Shown piece by piece: positions 34,979-43,585 of a stretch of DNA of 64,000 nt; position 1 is the stretch's first letter, and each line of letters starts with the position of its first letter. The notes beneath the pieces are model-generated. The model was given only the letters and a program-made list of their open reading frames with translations. It was not told the DNA's origin and searched no databases. The position numbers were made by a program, and so were the translations under genes. The stretch comes from Mucilaginibacter galii (GTDB lineage: Bacteria > Bacteroidota > Bacteroidia > Sphingobacteriales > Sphingobacteriaceae), in NCBI RefSeq assembly GCF_014635825.1, contig NZ_BMDO01000001.1, forward strand, positions 930,001 through 994,000, read 5' to 3'.

Positions 34979-36504
34979 CTGCTTGCCGGCATGTCGTTTT
35001 TCACATCCACTACCGGGCGCTCATCGCGGTTGGCTAAATCCCAGCCGGTGTAAAATACCAGTTGGGTACGTTTAACCAGTAAAGGGAAATCAATTTTACT
35101 TACTTCATCACTTACTTTATGGTAATCTGCATGTACACCATCAAAGTAAAATACGATTGGTACGCCGTGCTTGGCAAAATTATAATGATCTGAACGGTAG
35201 TAAATACGCTCAGGGTCTTTAGGATCATTGTACTTATAATCTACCGCCAGTTTAGTGTAAGTATTATTGGCGTTCTCGCTGATCTTGTGCAGGGTAGTGC
35301 TTAACTTGTCAGAACCTATCAAATAGCAATAGTCAGGCGTGCCTTCATGCGATGGATCGCGACGGCCGATCATGTCGATATTCAAATCGGTAATTGTTTT
35401 TTCGAGAGGAAATACCGGGTGTTCAGAATAATACTCTGAGCCTAATAGACCTTTTTCTTCGCCTACGTTACCTAAAAATAAGATAGTACGGCGAGGGCCT
35501 TTACCATCATTTTTAGCTTTCATAAAGGCAGTAGCAATCTCCAGAATACCGGTAGTACCCGACCCATCATCATCAGCACCGTTGTTTATGCGGTCGCCTT
35601 TGGTGCCTTCAGGCTCCATACCTATGTGATCATAGTGAGCAGAGAAAACTAAAACTTCGTCTTTCAATTTAGGATCTGAACCCGGAATGTAGGCAACAAT
35701 ATCTACCGCCTTAGCATCCTTAACCATAGTTTCGGCACTGGCTTTTACATCGGCTTTAAACGTTTGCGGCTGACCTGCGGCTGATTTTAAATCGGCATAG
35801 GTTTTCCCACTTGCTTTTAATACCTGGTCGGCAATGGCCGGGGTAATTGACAGTACCAGGGCACGTGTAACAACCGGGTGCGGTGTGGCTGGTTTAAGGC
35901 CTATACGCTCACTACCTGCGCCTGTAACTGGTGCTACAGCACCTACACCTAATACTATGGCTGGTTTTTTAGCCATTAAGGCTGCAGCTACTCTGCCAAA
36001 TGCACGCATAGGGCTAATGCTGGCATCGGCACCCGGTTTAGGCTCGGTAATTACCATGACAGCTTTACCTGTAAGATCAAGATCTTTTAATTCTGCTTCT
36101 GAACCATAGCCTACAAATACTACTTCCGAAGCATTGATGGTTTGGGTACCGCCGCCGCTAAGTGCTGAGTAATCTTTCCCTACCGTAAGTGCTGTACCGT
36201 TAACGCTTACCGAGTTAACTTTGAAAGAAGTACTGGTTAAAGGCACATCTAAAAAGAAAGAGCCATTATTGGCAGGCAAAAGGCCTAATTTTTTGTATTC
36301 GCCGGCCAGGTAGTTGGCGGCTTTATCGGCGCCGGGCTTGCCGGTTTCGCGGCCTTCCATATCATCGGCAGCAATAATGGTCAGGTGTTTTTTGGCGTTA
36401 TCTACGGTGATATACTTGGCGTATTTTACTGCCGTAGGATTAGGCTGGGCACAGGCCCCGAGTGCTGCAATGAATGCAGCACTGCATAACAAAGTTTTTT
36501 TCAT
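34975..36504 (-). CDS. Exported M28-family zinc aminopeptidase
   Basis: 509 residues. Signal peptide with possible lipobox LGACAQ (Cys18). The order is an M28 N-terminal cap, an inserted PA domain (about 110-265), then the di-zinc catalytic domain: SAHYDHIG (His ligand), NGADDDGSGTTG (bridging Asp), GEEKGLLGS (catalytic Glu and Glu ligand), DMIGRRD (Asp) and YRSDHYNFAKHGVP (last His). All metal ligands are present. It probably trims peptides in the periplasm or at the surface. Monocistronic, with a strong terminator. Confidence 0.92.
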   Translation of the reverse strand: MKKTLLCSAAFIAALGACAQPNPTAVKYAKYITVDNAKKHLTIIAADDMEGRETGKPGADKAANYLAGEYKKLGLLPANNGSFFLDVPLTSTSFKVNSVSVNGTALTVGKDYSALSGGGTQTINASEVVFVGYGSEAELKDLDLTGKAVMVITEPKPGADASISPMRAFGRVAAALMAKKPAIVLGVGAVAPVTGAGSERIGLKPATPHPVVTRALVLSITPAIADQVLKASGKTYADLKSAAGQPQTFKADVKASAETMVKDAKAVDIVAYIPGSDPKLKDEVLVFSAHYDHIGMEPEGTKGDRINNGADDDGSGTTGILEIATAFMKAKNDGKGPRRTILFLGNVGEEKGLLGSEYYSEHPVFPLEKTITDLNIDMIGRRDPSHEGTPDYCYLIGSDKLSTTLHKISENANNTYTKLAVDYKYNDPKDPERIYYRSDHYNFAKHGVPIVFYFDGVHADYHKVSDEVSKIDFPLLVKRTQLVFYTGWDLANRDERPVVDVKNDMPASR

Positions 36505-36584
36505 TTTTAACAGAACGTTTTACAATGGTAGTCAAATTCAAGTAACCTTTCAATCAGAACAAGTAACAATAATAATATAAACCG

Positions 36585-37010
36585 TTATCCTATTTGGTTA
36601 ATAATAGCATCATTCATTATTGATCCTGAACTATCCATATATTTTCTTACTTCATCACCAATATACCTGGCGTTTTTTATACCGTCTATAGTAATGCTGA
36701 AGTTTGTCCTATCTCCAACTATAAAAAATGTTATGGTAGCTAAACCCACTATGCGGTACAATAATGGCTCTTCCATTTGCGAGTCTACAACTTTATAAAT
36801 AGACACTTCGTCTGTTATTCTGTTTAATACACCGCGGCTAACCAAAATGCGTTCATTTGTAATTTCGAACTTTGTACATGAGGTTTTGATGTATAACCAA
36901 ATAGCTATAAAAATTGGGATAACCAACCAAGAAAATAGTGCACATAAAATATAAGCTCCTAAATTTTGCAATTGAGATGGCGAGCCCTTCCAAATAAGTG
37001 TTTCGGTCAT
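36585..37010 (-). CDS. Small membrane protein with bacterial PH (YdbS-type) domain
   Basis: 141 residues. One or two hydrophobic helices (about 17-45, ILCALFSWLVIPIFIAIWLYI) precede a bPH_2-like domain: YEITNERILVSRGV-type segment (FEITNERILVSRGVLNR), IYKVVDSQMEEPLLYRIVG and ITFFIVGDRT. Such proteins are of unknown function and often membrane-associated. Flanked by the M28 gene downstream and rpiB upstream on the same strand, with short gaps. Confidence 0.8.
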   Translation of the reverse strand: MTETLIWKGSPSQLQNLGAYILCALFSWLVIPIFIAIWLYIKTSCTKFEITNERILVSRGVLNRITDEVSIYKVVDSQMEEPLLYRIVGLATITFFIVGDRTNFSITIDGIKNARYIGDEVRKYMDSSGSIMNDAIINQIG

Positions 37011-37048
37011 GCAATAAACTTAATAATTATTTATCAATTATTAAAAAT

Positions 37049-37483
37049 TCAGCAAGCCATTTTGCCAACGCGTGTGGCATGGCGGCCACCTTCAAATTGG
37101 GTGGTCAAAAACGTTTCTACAATGGCTTTAGCATCTTCCAAAGAAATGAAACGCTCAGGGATGCACACAATATTGGCGTTGTTATGCTGACGGGCTAATG
37201 CGGCCAGTTCGGGCTGCCAGCATATAGCTGCACGAATACCCTGGTGCTTATTGGCAGTAATGGCTACCCCGTTGGCACTGCCGCAAACCAATATGCCAAA
37301 ATCAAACTCACCGCTTTCAACCGCTAAAGCTACCGGGTGAGCAAAGTCGGGGTAATCGGTAGAATCGGGCGAGTTAGTGCCGAAGTTTTTAACAGTTGCC
37401 TGCGGCAACCATGCTATTAGTTCTTGTTTATAGTTGAAGCCTGCATGGTCTGAGCCAATGGCAATTTTAAGGTTAGTGTTCAT
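37049..37483 (-). CDS. rpiB: Ribose 5-phosphate isomerase B
   Basis: 144 residues from the ATG at 37483; a longer frame upstream would read through an intergenic palindrome and is not credible. RpiB/LacAB motifs: IAIGSDHAGFNYK (phosphate/substrate binding) and GILVCGSANGVAITANK with the catalytic Cys. It interconverts ribose 5-phosphate and ribulose 5-phosphate in the pentose phosphate pathway. It lies downstream of tatC on the minus strand, separated by a word-repeat palindrome. Confidence 0.93.
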   Translation of the reverse strand: MNTNLKIAIGSDHAGFNYKQELIAWLPQATVKNFGTNSPDSTDYPDFAHPVALAVESGEFDFGILVCGSANGVAITANKHQGIRAAICWQPELAALARQHNNANIVCIPERFISLEDAKAIVETFLTTQFEGGRHATRVGKMAC

Positions 37484-37490
37484 GATAATT

Positions 37491-37526
37491 AGTCTATGGT
37501 CCATGGACAATAGACCATGGACTGAT
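37491..37526. repeat. Palindromic 7-base word repeat between tatC and rpiB
   Basis: Successive 7-mers agtctat (37491), ggtccat, ggacaat, agaccat, then ggact. The word is nearly its own reverse complement, so the whole 36 bases fold back on themselves. It is the most compact member of the word-repeat group here. Confidence 0.7.
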
Positions 37527-37531
37527 TGATC

Positions 37532-38404
37532 TTAGGCTTCTGCTTTCATTAATTCGTTATGTTTTTTCAGCTTACGTTTTTCAACTGCACCTGCTACCAT
37601 GATGCCTACCTCGTATAAAACAAATAGCGGCAAGCTCACGATGAACATGGTCATCATATCGGGCGTTGGTGTAATTACTGCGGCAACAATTAAAATTGCT
37701 ACAATGGCATAGCGCCGGCCTGCACGCATAAATTTAGGGGTTAAAATACCCAGGTTGGCTAAAATGTAAACCAGTATAGGCAATTCAAATACTATACCTG
37801 TAGCTAAAGTGAGTGTAGCAACTGATGACAGATAAGAATCAATGGTAAAATTATTCTCAATGATAGCACTTATTTGATAGCTTGCTAAAAAGCTGATAGA
37901 CTCTGGCGATATGACGTAATAGCCAAACAGAATCCCCAAGATGAATAATAAAGAGGCATAAAAGACAAAACCCGAAGCTGCCTTACGTTCCTTTTCGTGA
38001 AGAGCTGGCTTAATGAAACGCCAAATTTCCCATAATAAATAAGGAAACCCAAGCGTGATACCTATAATTAAAGCCGAGTTAATTTGCAGCGTGAACTGGC
38101 CGGCCATTTCGTTATTAATAATCTTACCCGGAATTTTGGTGATACAAAAACCCGACCGATGCAAATAATCCCCTAATTTACACAGCATCCTGTAGGTCCA
38201 GAAGTTAGGCTTCATGGGCCCCATGATGATCGTATCAAAAACGAAATCGTAGTAATAAAAAGCTAATCCGGTAAAAATGATAATGGCAATACAAGCCCTT
38301 ATCAAATGCCACCTTAGTATCTCAATATGATCAAAAAACGACATCTCCACTTCGAGGTCGTTCGTCTTTTCCTTTATCGCTTTTATTATTTTATTATCGC
38401 TCAT
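37532..38404 (-). CDS. tatC: Twin-arginine translocase subunit TatC
   Basis: 290 residues with six hydrophobic helices. TatC features: EVEMSFFDHIEILRWHLIRA at the cytoplasmic N-terminus (the twin-arginine receptor surface), FTLQINSALIIGITLGFPYLLWEIWRFIKPALHEKERK, and the final TPTPDMMTMFIVSLPLFVLYEVGI. It is the receptor of the Tat pathway for folded proteins. There is an insertion at about residues 70-105 compared with the E. coli protein. No tatA is adjacent. It has its own -7 box at 38415-38422, overlapping the accC terminator. Confidence 0.96.
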   Translation of the reverse strand: MSDNKIIKAIKEKTNDLEVEMSFFDHIEILRWHLIRACIAIIIFTGLAFYYYDFVFDTIIMGPMKPNFWTYRMLCKLGDYLHRSGFCITKIPGKIINNEMAGQFTLQINSALIIGITLGFPYLLWEIWRFIKPALHEKERKAASGFVFYASLLFILGILFGYYVISPESISFLASYQISAIIENNFTIDSYLSSVATLTLATGIVFELPILVYILANLGILTPKFMRAGRRYAIVAILIVAAVITPTPDMMTMFIVSLPLFVLYEVGIMVAGAVEKRKLKKHNELMKAEA

Positions 38405-38414
38405 GTACTGTAAA

Positions 38415-38422
38415 CAAAAATA
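38415..38422 (-). promoter_or_regulatory. -7 box (TATTTTTG on the minus strand) of tatC
   Basis: CAAAAATA on the plus strand, ten bases upstream of the tatC ATG. The TTTTT of the box is also the T-tract of the accC terminator hairpin at 38419-38450. Confidence 0.5.
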
Positions 38423-38450
38423 CCATTCTGTATCACATACGAATGGTATT
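38419..38450 (-). terminator. Terminator of the acc operon
   Basis: AATACCATTC pairs exactly with GAATGGTATT around a 12-base loop. On the minus strand it is followed by TTTTTG and lies about 30 bases after the accC stop. Confidence 0.75.
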
Positions 38451-38478
38451 GTATTTTAATTTTTATTTCATGAAATAT

Positions 38479-39819
38479 TTATTCCGCTATCTCAAAGCTC
38501 TCCATAAACTTGGTGGTAAAATTACCCGCCCTGAAGTTAGGATCGCGCATGAGTTGCAAGTGGAAAGGTATAGTGGTTTTGATACCCTCAATCACAAATT
38601 CGCTCAGGGCACGCTCCATAGTATTTAAAGCTTCTTCGCGGGTTTGGGCCACACAAATTAACTTGGCAATCATTGAATCGTAGTTAGGCGGAATTACATA
38701 ACCGCTGTACACATGCGTATCTACACGTACGCCGTGGCCACCCGGTGAGTGGAAATTGGTAATTTTACCCGGTGATGGACGGAAATTATTGAAAGGATCT
38801 TCGGCATTAATACGGCACTCTATGGCGTGCATAGTAGGCTCGTAGTTTTTGCCCGATATTGGCGTACCAGCAGCAACCTTAATTTGTTCTTTAATTAAAT
38901 CTACGTTAATTACTTCTTCGGTAACCGGATGCTCTACCTGTATACGGGTATTCATCTCCATAAAGTAGAAATTGCGGTGCTTATCTACCAAAAATTCAAT
39001 GGTACCGGCACCTTCGTAACGTACAGCTTTGGCGCCCTTAATAGCAGCCTCACCCATTTTTTTACGAAGTTTTTCGGTCATGAACGGTGAAGGCGATTCT
39101 TCTACCAATTTTTGGTGACGACGCTGAATAGAGCAATCTCTTTCAGACAAATGGCAAACCTTACCATACTGATCGCCCACTACCTGTATTTCGATGTGGC
39201 GTGGGTCCTCTACGTATTTTTCTAAGTATAACCCATCATTACCAAAGGCAGCACCAGATTCGGCACGGGCCGAATCCCAGGCGGGTTCAAACTCCAAATC
39301 ATTCCATACCACGCGCATACCACGGCCACCACCACCGGCAGTTGCCTTTAAGATTACGGGGTAACCCACCTTATTGGCTACCTGAATGCCTTGTTTAACA
39401 TCGGTTAGTAAACCATCGGAACCCGGAATGGTAGGCACGCCGGCTTTTTTCATGGTTTCTTTGGCAGAGGCTTTATCGCCCATGCCATTGATCTGATCAG
39501 CTGTTGCACCGATGAACTTGATACCGTATTCGGCACAAATGGCGCTAAACTTGGCATTTTCGGAAAGGAAACCGTAGCCGGGATGTATAGCATCGGCATT
39601 GGTCAACTCGGCTGCCGATATAATGTTAGGTATATTTAAGTAAGAATCGCGGCTTGCCGGCGGACCAATACATACGGCCTCATCAGCAAAACGTACGTGC
39701 AGGCTGTCGCGATCTGCGGTAGAATATACAGCTACCGTTTTTATGCCCATTTCCTTACAAGTACGGATAATGCGCAGGGCTATTTCGCCACGGTTAGCAA
39801 TTAGTATTTTTTTAAACAT
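38479..39819 (-). CDS. accC: Acetyl-CoA carboxylase, biotin carboxylase subunit
   Basis: 446 residues. The N-terminal pre-ATP-grasp domain starts [24 protein letters not shown]. The ATP-grasp glycine-rich loop is [14 protein letters not shown], followed by [31 protein letters not shown] and [14 protein letters not shown], with the catalytic Glu, Lys and Arg. It carboxylates biotin on AccB, the first step of fatty acid synthesis. Separated from accB by a 91-base word repeat, with its own ATG; otherwise the last gene of the lipid cluster. Confidence 0.97.
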   Translation of the reverse strand: MFKKILIANRGEIALRIIRTCKEMGIKTVAVYSTADRDSLHVRFADEAVCIGPPASRDSYLNIPNIISAAELTNADAIHPGYGFLSENAKFSAICAEYGIKFIGATADQINGMGDKASAKETMKKAGVPTIPGSDGLLTDVKQGIQVANKVGYPVILKATAGGGGRGMRVVWNDLEFEPAWDSARAESGAAFGNDGLYLEKYVEDPRHIEIQVVGDQYGKVCHLSERDCSIQRRHQKLVEESPSPFMTEKLRKKMGEAAIKGAKAVRYEGAGTIEFLVDKHRNFYFMEMNTRIQVEHPVTEEVINVDLIKEQIKVAAGTPISGKNYEPTMHAIECRINAEDPFNNFRPSPGKITNFHSPGGHGVRVDTHVYSGYVIPPNYDSMIAKLICVAQTREEALNTMERALSEFVIEGIKTTIPFHLQLMRDPNFRAGNFTTKFMESFEIAE

Positions 39820-39822
39820 GAG

Positions 39823-39908
39823 TTGTGTTAGTTAAGTGGTTGATTGAGTTAAGTAGTTGATTAAGTTAGTAACTACTCACCTATCAACCATTCACTAATC
39901 AACTTAAC
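39823..39908. repeat. Inverted 8-base word repeat between accB and accC
   Basis: Left arm words gttaagtg (39831), gttgattg (39839), then agttaagta, gttgatta. The right arm (39871-39908) has the inverted forms, for example atcaacca and atcaactt. Same word family as at 13543-13615 and 49416-49531. It fills the whole gap between the two genes. Confidence 0.8.
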
Positions 39909-39910
39909 AA

Positions 39911-40387
39911 TTACATAGGTTCAACTAAAAACAAAGGCTGGTCGTATTCTACCGGCGATGAGTTCTCTACCAGGACTTTTACGATACGACCCGATACTTC
40001 AGACTCGATCTCGTTAAAAAGTTTCATGGCCTCAATGATGCAAAGTACGCTGCCCGATTGAATTTCATCGCCAACGTTAGCAAAATTAGGTTTATCTGGC
40101 GATGATGAGCGGTAGAAGGTACCGATCATGGGCGACTTGATAGTTACATACTTAGATACATCGGCAGCGGCCGGAGCTTCAGTTGGGGCTGATGTATGTT
40201 CGGTTACTACCGGCATTGCGGCCTGCGCCGGTTGTGCAACCTGTGCGGCAGGTATGGTAGCGTTAACTATGGTTGGTGCCTGGTTGGTTTTAATAGTGAT
40301 CTTAAAATCGGTCTGTTCGATAGATACCTCGTTTACACCTGATTTAGAAACGAAGCGGATCAGATCCTGAATTTGTTTAATATCCAT
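39911..40387 (-). CDS. accB: Acetyl-CoA carboxylase biotin carboxyl carrier protein
   Basis: 158 residues. A helical N-terminus (MDIKQIQDLIRFVSKSGVNEVSIEQTDF) is followed by an Ala/Pro/Thr-rich flexible linker (about 35-80) and the biotinyl domain with the modified lysine in CIIEAMKLFNEIESEVSG. It carries carboxybiotin between AccC and the carboxyltransferase. Upstream neighbours are fabH and plsX, as in the common fatty-acid cluster. Confidence 0.97.
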   Translation of the reverse strand: MDIKQIQDLIRFVSKSGVNEVSIEQTDFKITIKTNQAPTIVNATIPAAQVAQPAQAAMPVVTEHTSAPTEAPAAADVSKYVTIKSPMIGTFYRSSSPDKPNFANVGDEIQSGSVLCIIEAMKLFNEIESEVSGRIVKVLVENSSPVEYDQPLFLVEPM

Positions 40388-40466
40388 ATTTTAGAAATAG
40401 TTGGTTTTGGATAATATTTAAAAACCTAAGTTATAACAAATTAAATAAAAATTGTTGCCAAAAAAA

Positions 40467-41456
40467 TCAGTAAGCCCATTTAAGGTACAGCGATCCCCAC
40501 GTAAAACCACCTCCAAAAGCAGCTAATACAATGTTGTCGCCTTTTTTAAATTTACTTTCCCATTCCCACAGGCAAAGCGGTATAGTACCGTTGGTAGTGT
40601 TACCATAACGTTCTATATTAATAACCACTTTTTCATCACTGATGCCCATGCGATTGGCCGTGGCATTAATGATACGCTTGTTGGCCTGGTGTGGCACCAG
40701 CCATGCAATATCATCGGCGGTAAGATTGTTGCGCTCCATAATTTCGGCAGCAACTTCGGCCATATTGGTTACCGCAAACTTGAACACGGTTTTACCTTCC
40801 TGGTAAGCATAATGCTCACGGTTGGTGACCGTTTCGTGCGAGGCGGGTTTTAAAGAGCCACCGGCTTTCATATTTAAAAACTCACGGCCCGAGCCGTCAC
40901 TTTTACATACCGAATCTACAATACCAAAACCTTCAGAATTAGGTTCGAGTAAGGCACAGCCACAACCATCCCCAAAAATAATACAAGTAGCGCGGTCACT
41001 ATAATCAATAATTGACGACATTTTATCACCGCCTACTACCAGTACTTTTTTATGCTTGCCACTCTCTATAAATGCGGCTCCGGTTGCCAGGCCAAAAACA
41101 AAGCCCGAGCAGGCGGCCTGCAAATCATATCCCCAGGCGTTTTTAGCGCCAATTTTATCTGCCAAAATATTAGCCGTAGCCGGGAAAGGCATATCGGGGG
41201 TAGTGGTACAAAATATGATCAGGTCAATTTCTTCGGCGCTAATGCCGCGCTTTTTAAGCAAGCCTTCAACAGCCGGAACGGCTAAATCTGAGGTGCCGGT
41301 GCCTTCGCCTTTAAGTATGCGGCGCTCTTTAATACCGGTACGACTGGTAATCCACTCATCATTGGTATCAACCAGCGCTTCCAACTCGTGGTTGGTAAGC
41401 ACATATTCGGGTGCATAGCCATGTACAGCGGTAATTGCAGCCTGTAGTTTATGCAT
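40467..41456 (-). CDS. fabH: Beta-ketoacyl-ACP synthase III
   Basis: 329 residues. Thiolase-fold condensing enzyme with the Cys-His-Asn triad: Cys116 in LQAACSGFVFG, His in VPHQANKRI, and Asn in ERYGNTTNGTIPL. The N-terminus has DEWITSRTGIKERR, typical of FabH. It condenses a primer acyl-CoA with malonyl-ACP to start fatty acid synthesis; primer choice (straight or branched) cannot be read from sequence. It starts 11 bases after the plsX stop, in one operon. Confidence 0.96.
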   Translation of the reverse strand: MHKLQAAITAVHGYAPEYVLTNHELEALVDTNDEWITSRTGIKERRILKGEGTGTSDLAVPAVEGLLKKRGISAEEIDLIIFCTTTPDMPFPATANILADKIGAKNAWGYDLQAACSGFVFGLATGAAFIESGKHKKVLVVGGDKMSSIIDYSDRATCIIFGDGCGCALLEPNSEGFGIVDSVCKSDGSGREFLNMKAGGSLKPASHETVTNREHYAYQEGKTVFKFAVTNMAEVAAEIMERNNLTADDIAWLVPHQANKRIINATANRMGISDEKVVINIERYGNTTNGTIPLCLWEWESKFKKGDNIVLAAFGGGFTWGSLYLKWAY

Positions 41457-41467
41457 TTATTTGAGAT

Positions 41468-42406
41468 TTAAACGAAAGCCTGTTTAATTTTTTCAACGAG
41501 GTTGCTCTCGGCCATATTGCGCGATAAGAGCACCATGTTCTTGATAGCCTCGGGGCTGGAGATACCATGCCCTACTACTACCGGGGCATTGATACCCAAA
41601 ATTGTGCTACCGCCATACTGTTCGTAGTTAAAGCGGTTAAAAAACTCGTCGTTAAAGCCTTTTTTGCGCGTTATTACGTAATATGATTCGGCCAGTTTTA
41701 CAATAATGTTACCGGTAAAACCGTCGCATACAAATACGTCGGCGGCATCGCCAAACAAATCGCGGCCCTCAACATTGCCTACAAAGTTGTATTGCGATGA
41801 AGCTTTCATGAGCGGATAAGCAGCTAAGCTTAATATGTTACCCTTCTCTTCTTCTTCACCAATATTCATCAGTGCAACTTTAGGAGTGGCAATACCATAC
41901 ACAGCCTCGGCAAATAAGCTACCTAATAAGCCAAACTGCAAGAGCATATCGGGCTTACAATCTGCATTGGCACCTACATCCAATAAAATACCCAAACCGC
42001 CTTTCAGTTTGGGTACAATAGCTGTTAAAGCCGGACGAATAACACCCGGGATAGTTTTTACGCTGAACATAGCCCCTACCAACATAGCACCAGTATTACC
42101 TGCCGAAGAGAACGCTTGAATTTCGCCCGTCTTTAACAAGTTATACCCTCGGGCAATGCTCGAATCGGGCTTTTGTGCAATGGCTTTTGTAGGGTGCTCG
42201 CCCATGCCTATCACTTCGGTTGTGTGTACAAACTCAAAGTGATCGGGGTTAAACTCATTTTCCTGAAGAATACTTACTGCTACGTCCTTATCGCCTACCA
42301 GCACAAGGCTTTGCCCTGCAGGTAAAACTCTATAAGCTTCGATTGCTCCTAAAACAGCGGCTTTCGGAGCATAATCGCCGCCCATAATATCTAAGCCTAT
42401 CTTCAT
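41468..42406 (-). CDS. plsX: Phosphate acyltransferase PlsX
   Basis: 312 residues. Begins MKIGLDIMGGDYAPKAAVLGA, the PlsX signature, with the later SAGNTGAMLVGA and DGFTGNIIVKLAESYY. PlsX makes acyl-phosphate from acyl-ACP for phospholipid synthesis. It sits between rpmF and fabH, as in many bacteria. Confidence 0.97.
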   Translation of the reverse strand: MKIGLDIMGGDYAPKAAVLGAIEAYRVLPAGQSLVLVGDKDVAVSILQENEFNPDHFEFVHTTEVIGMGEHPTKAIAQKPDSSIARGYNLLKTGEIQAFSSAGNTGAMLVGAMFSVKTIPGVIRPALTAIVPKLKGGLGILLDVGANADCKPDMLLQFGLLGSLFAEAVYGIATPKVALMNIGEEEEKGNILSLAAYPLMKASSQYNFVGNVEGRDLFGDAADVFVCDGFTGNIIVKLAESYYVITRKKGFNDEFFNRFNYEQYGGSTILGINAPVVVGHGISSPEAIKNMVLLSRNMAESNLVEKIKQAFV

Positions 42407-42421
42407 TGCAGAAAATTGGGC

Positions 42422-42613
42422 TTAAACTGTGGCTGCTTTTTCAATAAGTACTTTACCGTTGTAGTAAAGGTTACCATCAACAGTGTAAGCGCGGTGTGGC
42501 AAATGCACAGCACCAGTAGTAGCACAAGTAGTTAATGTAGGCGCTTCGGCTTTATAGTGCGTTCTGCGTTTAGCAGTTCTTGATTTGGAGAACTTACGTT
42601 TTGGATTTGGCAT
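42422..42613 (-). CDS. rpmF: 50S ribosomal protein L32
   Basis: 63 residues. The basic N-terminus PNPKRKFSKSRTAKRRTHYK is characteristic of L32. Only one cysteine remains in the region where zinc-binding L32 has four, so this is the zinc-free form usual in Bacteroidota. It lies 15 bases from the DUF177 gene and 16 from plsX in the standard DUF177-rpmF-plsX-fabH order. Confidence 0.96.
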   Translation of the reverse strand: MPNPKRKFSKSRTAKRRTHYKAEAPTLTTCATTGAVHLPHRAYTVDGNLYYNGKVLIEKAATV

Positions 42614-42627
42614 AACTTTAAATTATA

Positions 42628-43149
42628 TCATTTTAATTTTTTAAGCGCATCCCAGCGTGGGTCGGCACTTTTTTCTTGTTCATCACCGCTTGCCAGTTTG
42701 TTTAAACGGTCAAGCATATCTTTATCACAATACGGGGTATTACCCTCGTTGTCGCACACCGCTATAAACGGAGCCGCAACAGTTATGTACTCGTAAATTA
42801 ACCCTGCAACACTAATTTCTGTGTCATTCTTGTTCAGGGTAATGATCTCATCGTCAGCGTCGATCTCCTCTTCGCTAAACTTGTATACCTGTTGCTCCTG
42901 TATATCCAACTGCTGCGGATATTCAGATAAACAACGATCGCAGGCCATATCTACCGTACCGTGAATATCAAAGTCAAGTATGATCATGGTTTCCTGCTTA
43001 TCCAGTTCTACCCGGCATTGCAGTTCACCTTTTTTTACCAGCGAATACTCAAATTCGTTGAAAAATTCGTTGTTGATCGTGTACTCAAACTCGTGCCGGC
43101 CTAACTTGAGGCCGGTGAAAGGAATTGAATATGTTCTTAACGATTTCAA
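42628..43149 (-). CDS. DUF177 (YceD-like) protein
   Basis: 173 residues when started at the TTG at 43149. The alternative TTG at 43170 lies inside a TACATTTG promoter box and would add seven unlikely residues. The resulting start KSLRTYSIPFTGLKLGRHEF matches family N-termini. A CDRCL motif (about 90-95) and a later CDNEGNTPYC give zinc-ligand-like cysteines, as in YceD. In E. coli YceD is linked to 23S rRNA processing; in plants a homologue also is. First gene of the rpmF-plsX-fabH-acc operon. Confidence 0.88.
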   Translation of the reverse strand: MKSLRTYSIPFTGLKLGRHEFEYTINNEFFNEFEYSLVKKGELQCRVELDKQETMIILDFDIHGTVDMACDRCLSEYPQQLDIQEQQVYKFSEEEIDADDEIITLNKNDTEISVAGLIYEYITVAAPFIAVCDNEGNTPYCDKDMLDRLNKLASGDEQEKSADPRWDALKKLK

Positions 43150-43167
43150 TGAGCGATAATTAGCCCG

Positions 43168-43175
43168 CAAATGTA
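43168..43175 (-). promoter_or_regulatory. -7 box (TACATTTG on the minus strand) of the DUF177-rpmF-plsX-fabH operon
   Basis: CAAATGTA on the plus strand, a full TAnnTTTG match, 18 bases before the TTG start of DUF177. It overlaps the upstream alternative TTG and so argues against that start. Confidence 0.55.
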
Positions 43176-43286
43176 GAGATTTTTTATGGAAAGCGAAAAC
43201 GTTTTTTGAATTTTGGGTAACAGCTTTGTTATGACAAATGCAGCGGTATTAAATTCGGTTTGCTACCTTTACTCATTCTGTTTATT

Positions 43287-43547
43287 ATGCAAAACATCAT
43301 TCAGGACAATCTTGAGCAAATTCAACAACTGATGCGGGCTTATGACGTAACACACGCCTATGCCTTTGGCAGCGCAGCTACAAATACAATGCACGCCGAT
43401 AGCGATGTTGATTTTGTAATCCGTTTCAAAGCAGGTATAGACTTTCAAACTTATGGTCATAACTATTTTGAATTGATGTATGCTTTACAAAACCTGCTGA
43501 AGCGCGATGTGGAATTAGTTGCAGAGGAAACTATCACAAACCCTTAA
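43287..43547 (+). CDS. mntA: MntA-type nucleotidyltransferase antitoxin, C-terminally truncated
   Basis: 86 residues from the ATG at 43287. The MNT motif is exact: GS, ten residues, DxD (FGSAATNTMHADSDVDFVI), as in MntA antitoxins that AMPylate their HEPN toxin partner. The TAA at 43545-43547 follows ITNP. Reading past it, the frame continues 13 more sense codons (LLQSIASQKMEVL) to a TGA at 43587 that overlaps the hepT ATG as ATGA. That tail looks native, so the TAA is probably a mutated Tyr or other codon. The catalytic part is intact; the lost tail may affect activity. Confidence 0.8.
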   Translation: MQNIIQDNLEQIQQLMRAYDVTHAYAFGSAATNTMHADSDVDFVIRFKAGIDFQTYGHNYFELMYALQNLLKRDVELVAEETITNP

Positions 43548-43585
43548 TTACTACAATCCATTGCCAGCCAAAAGATGGAGGTATT

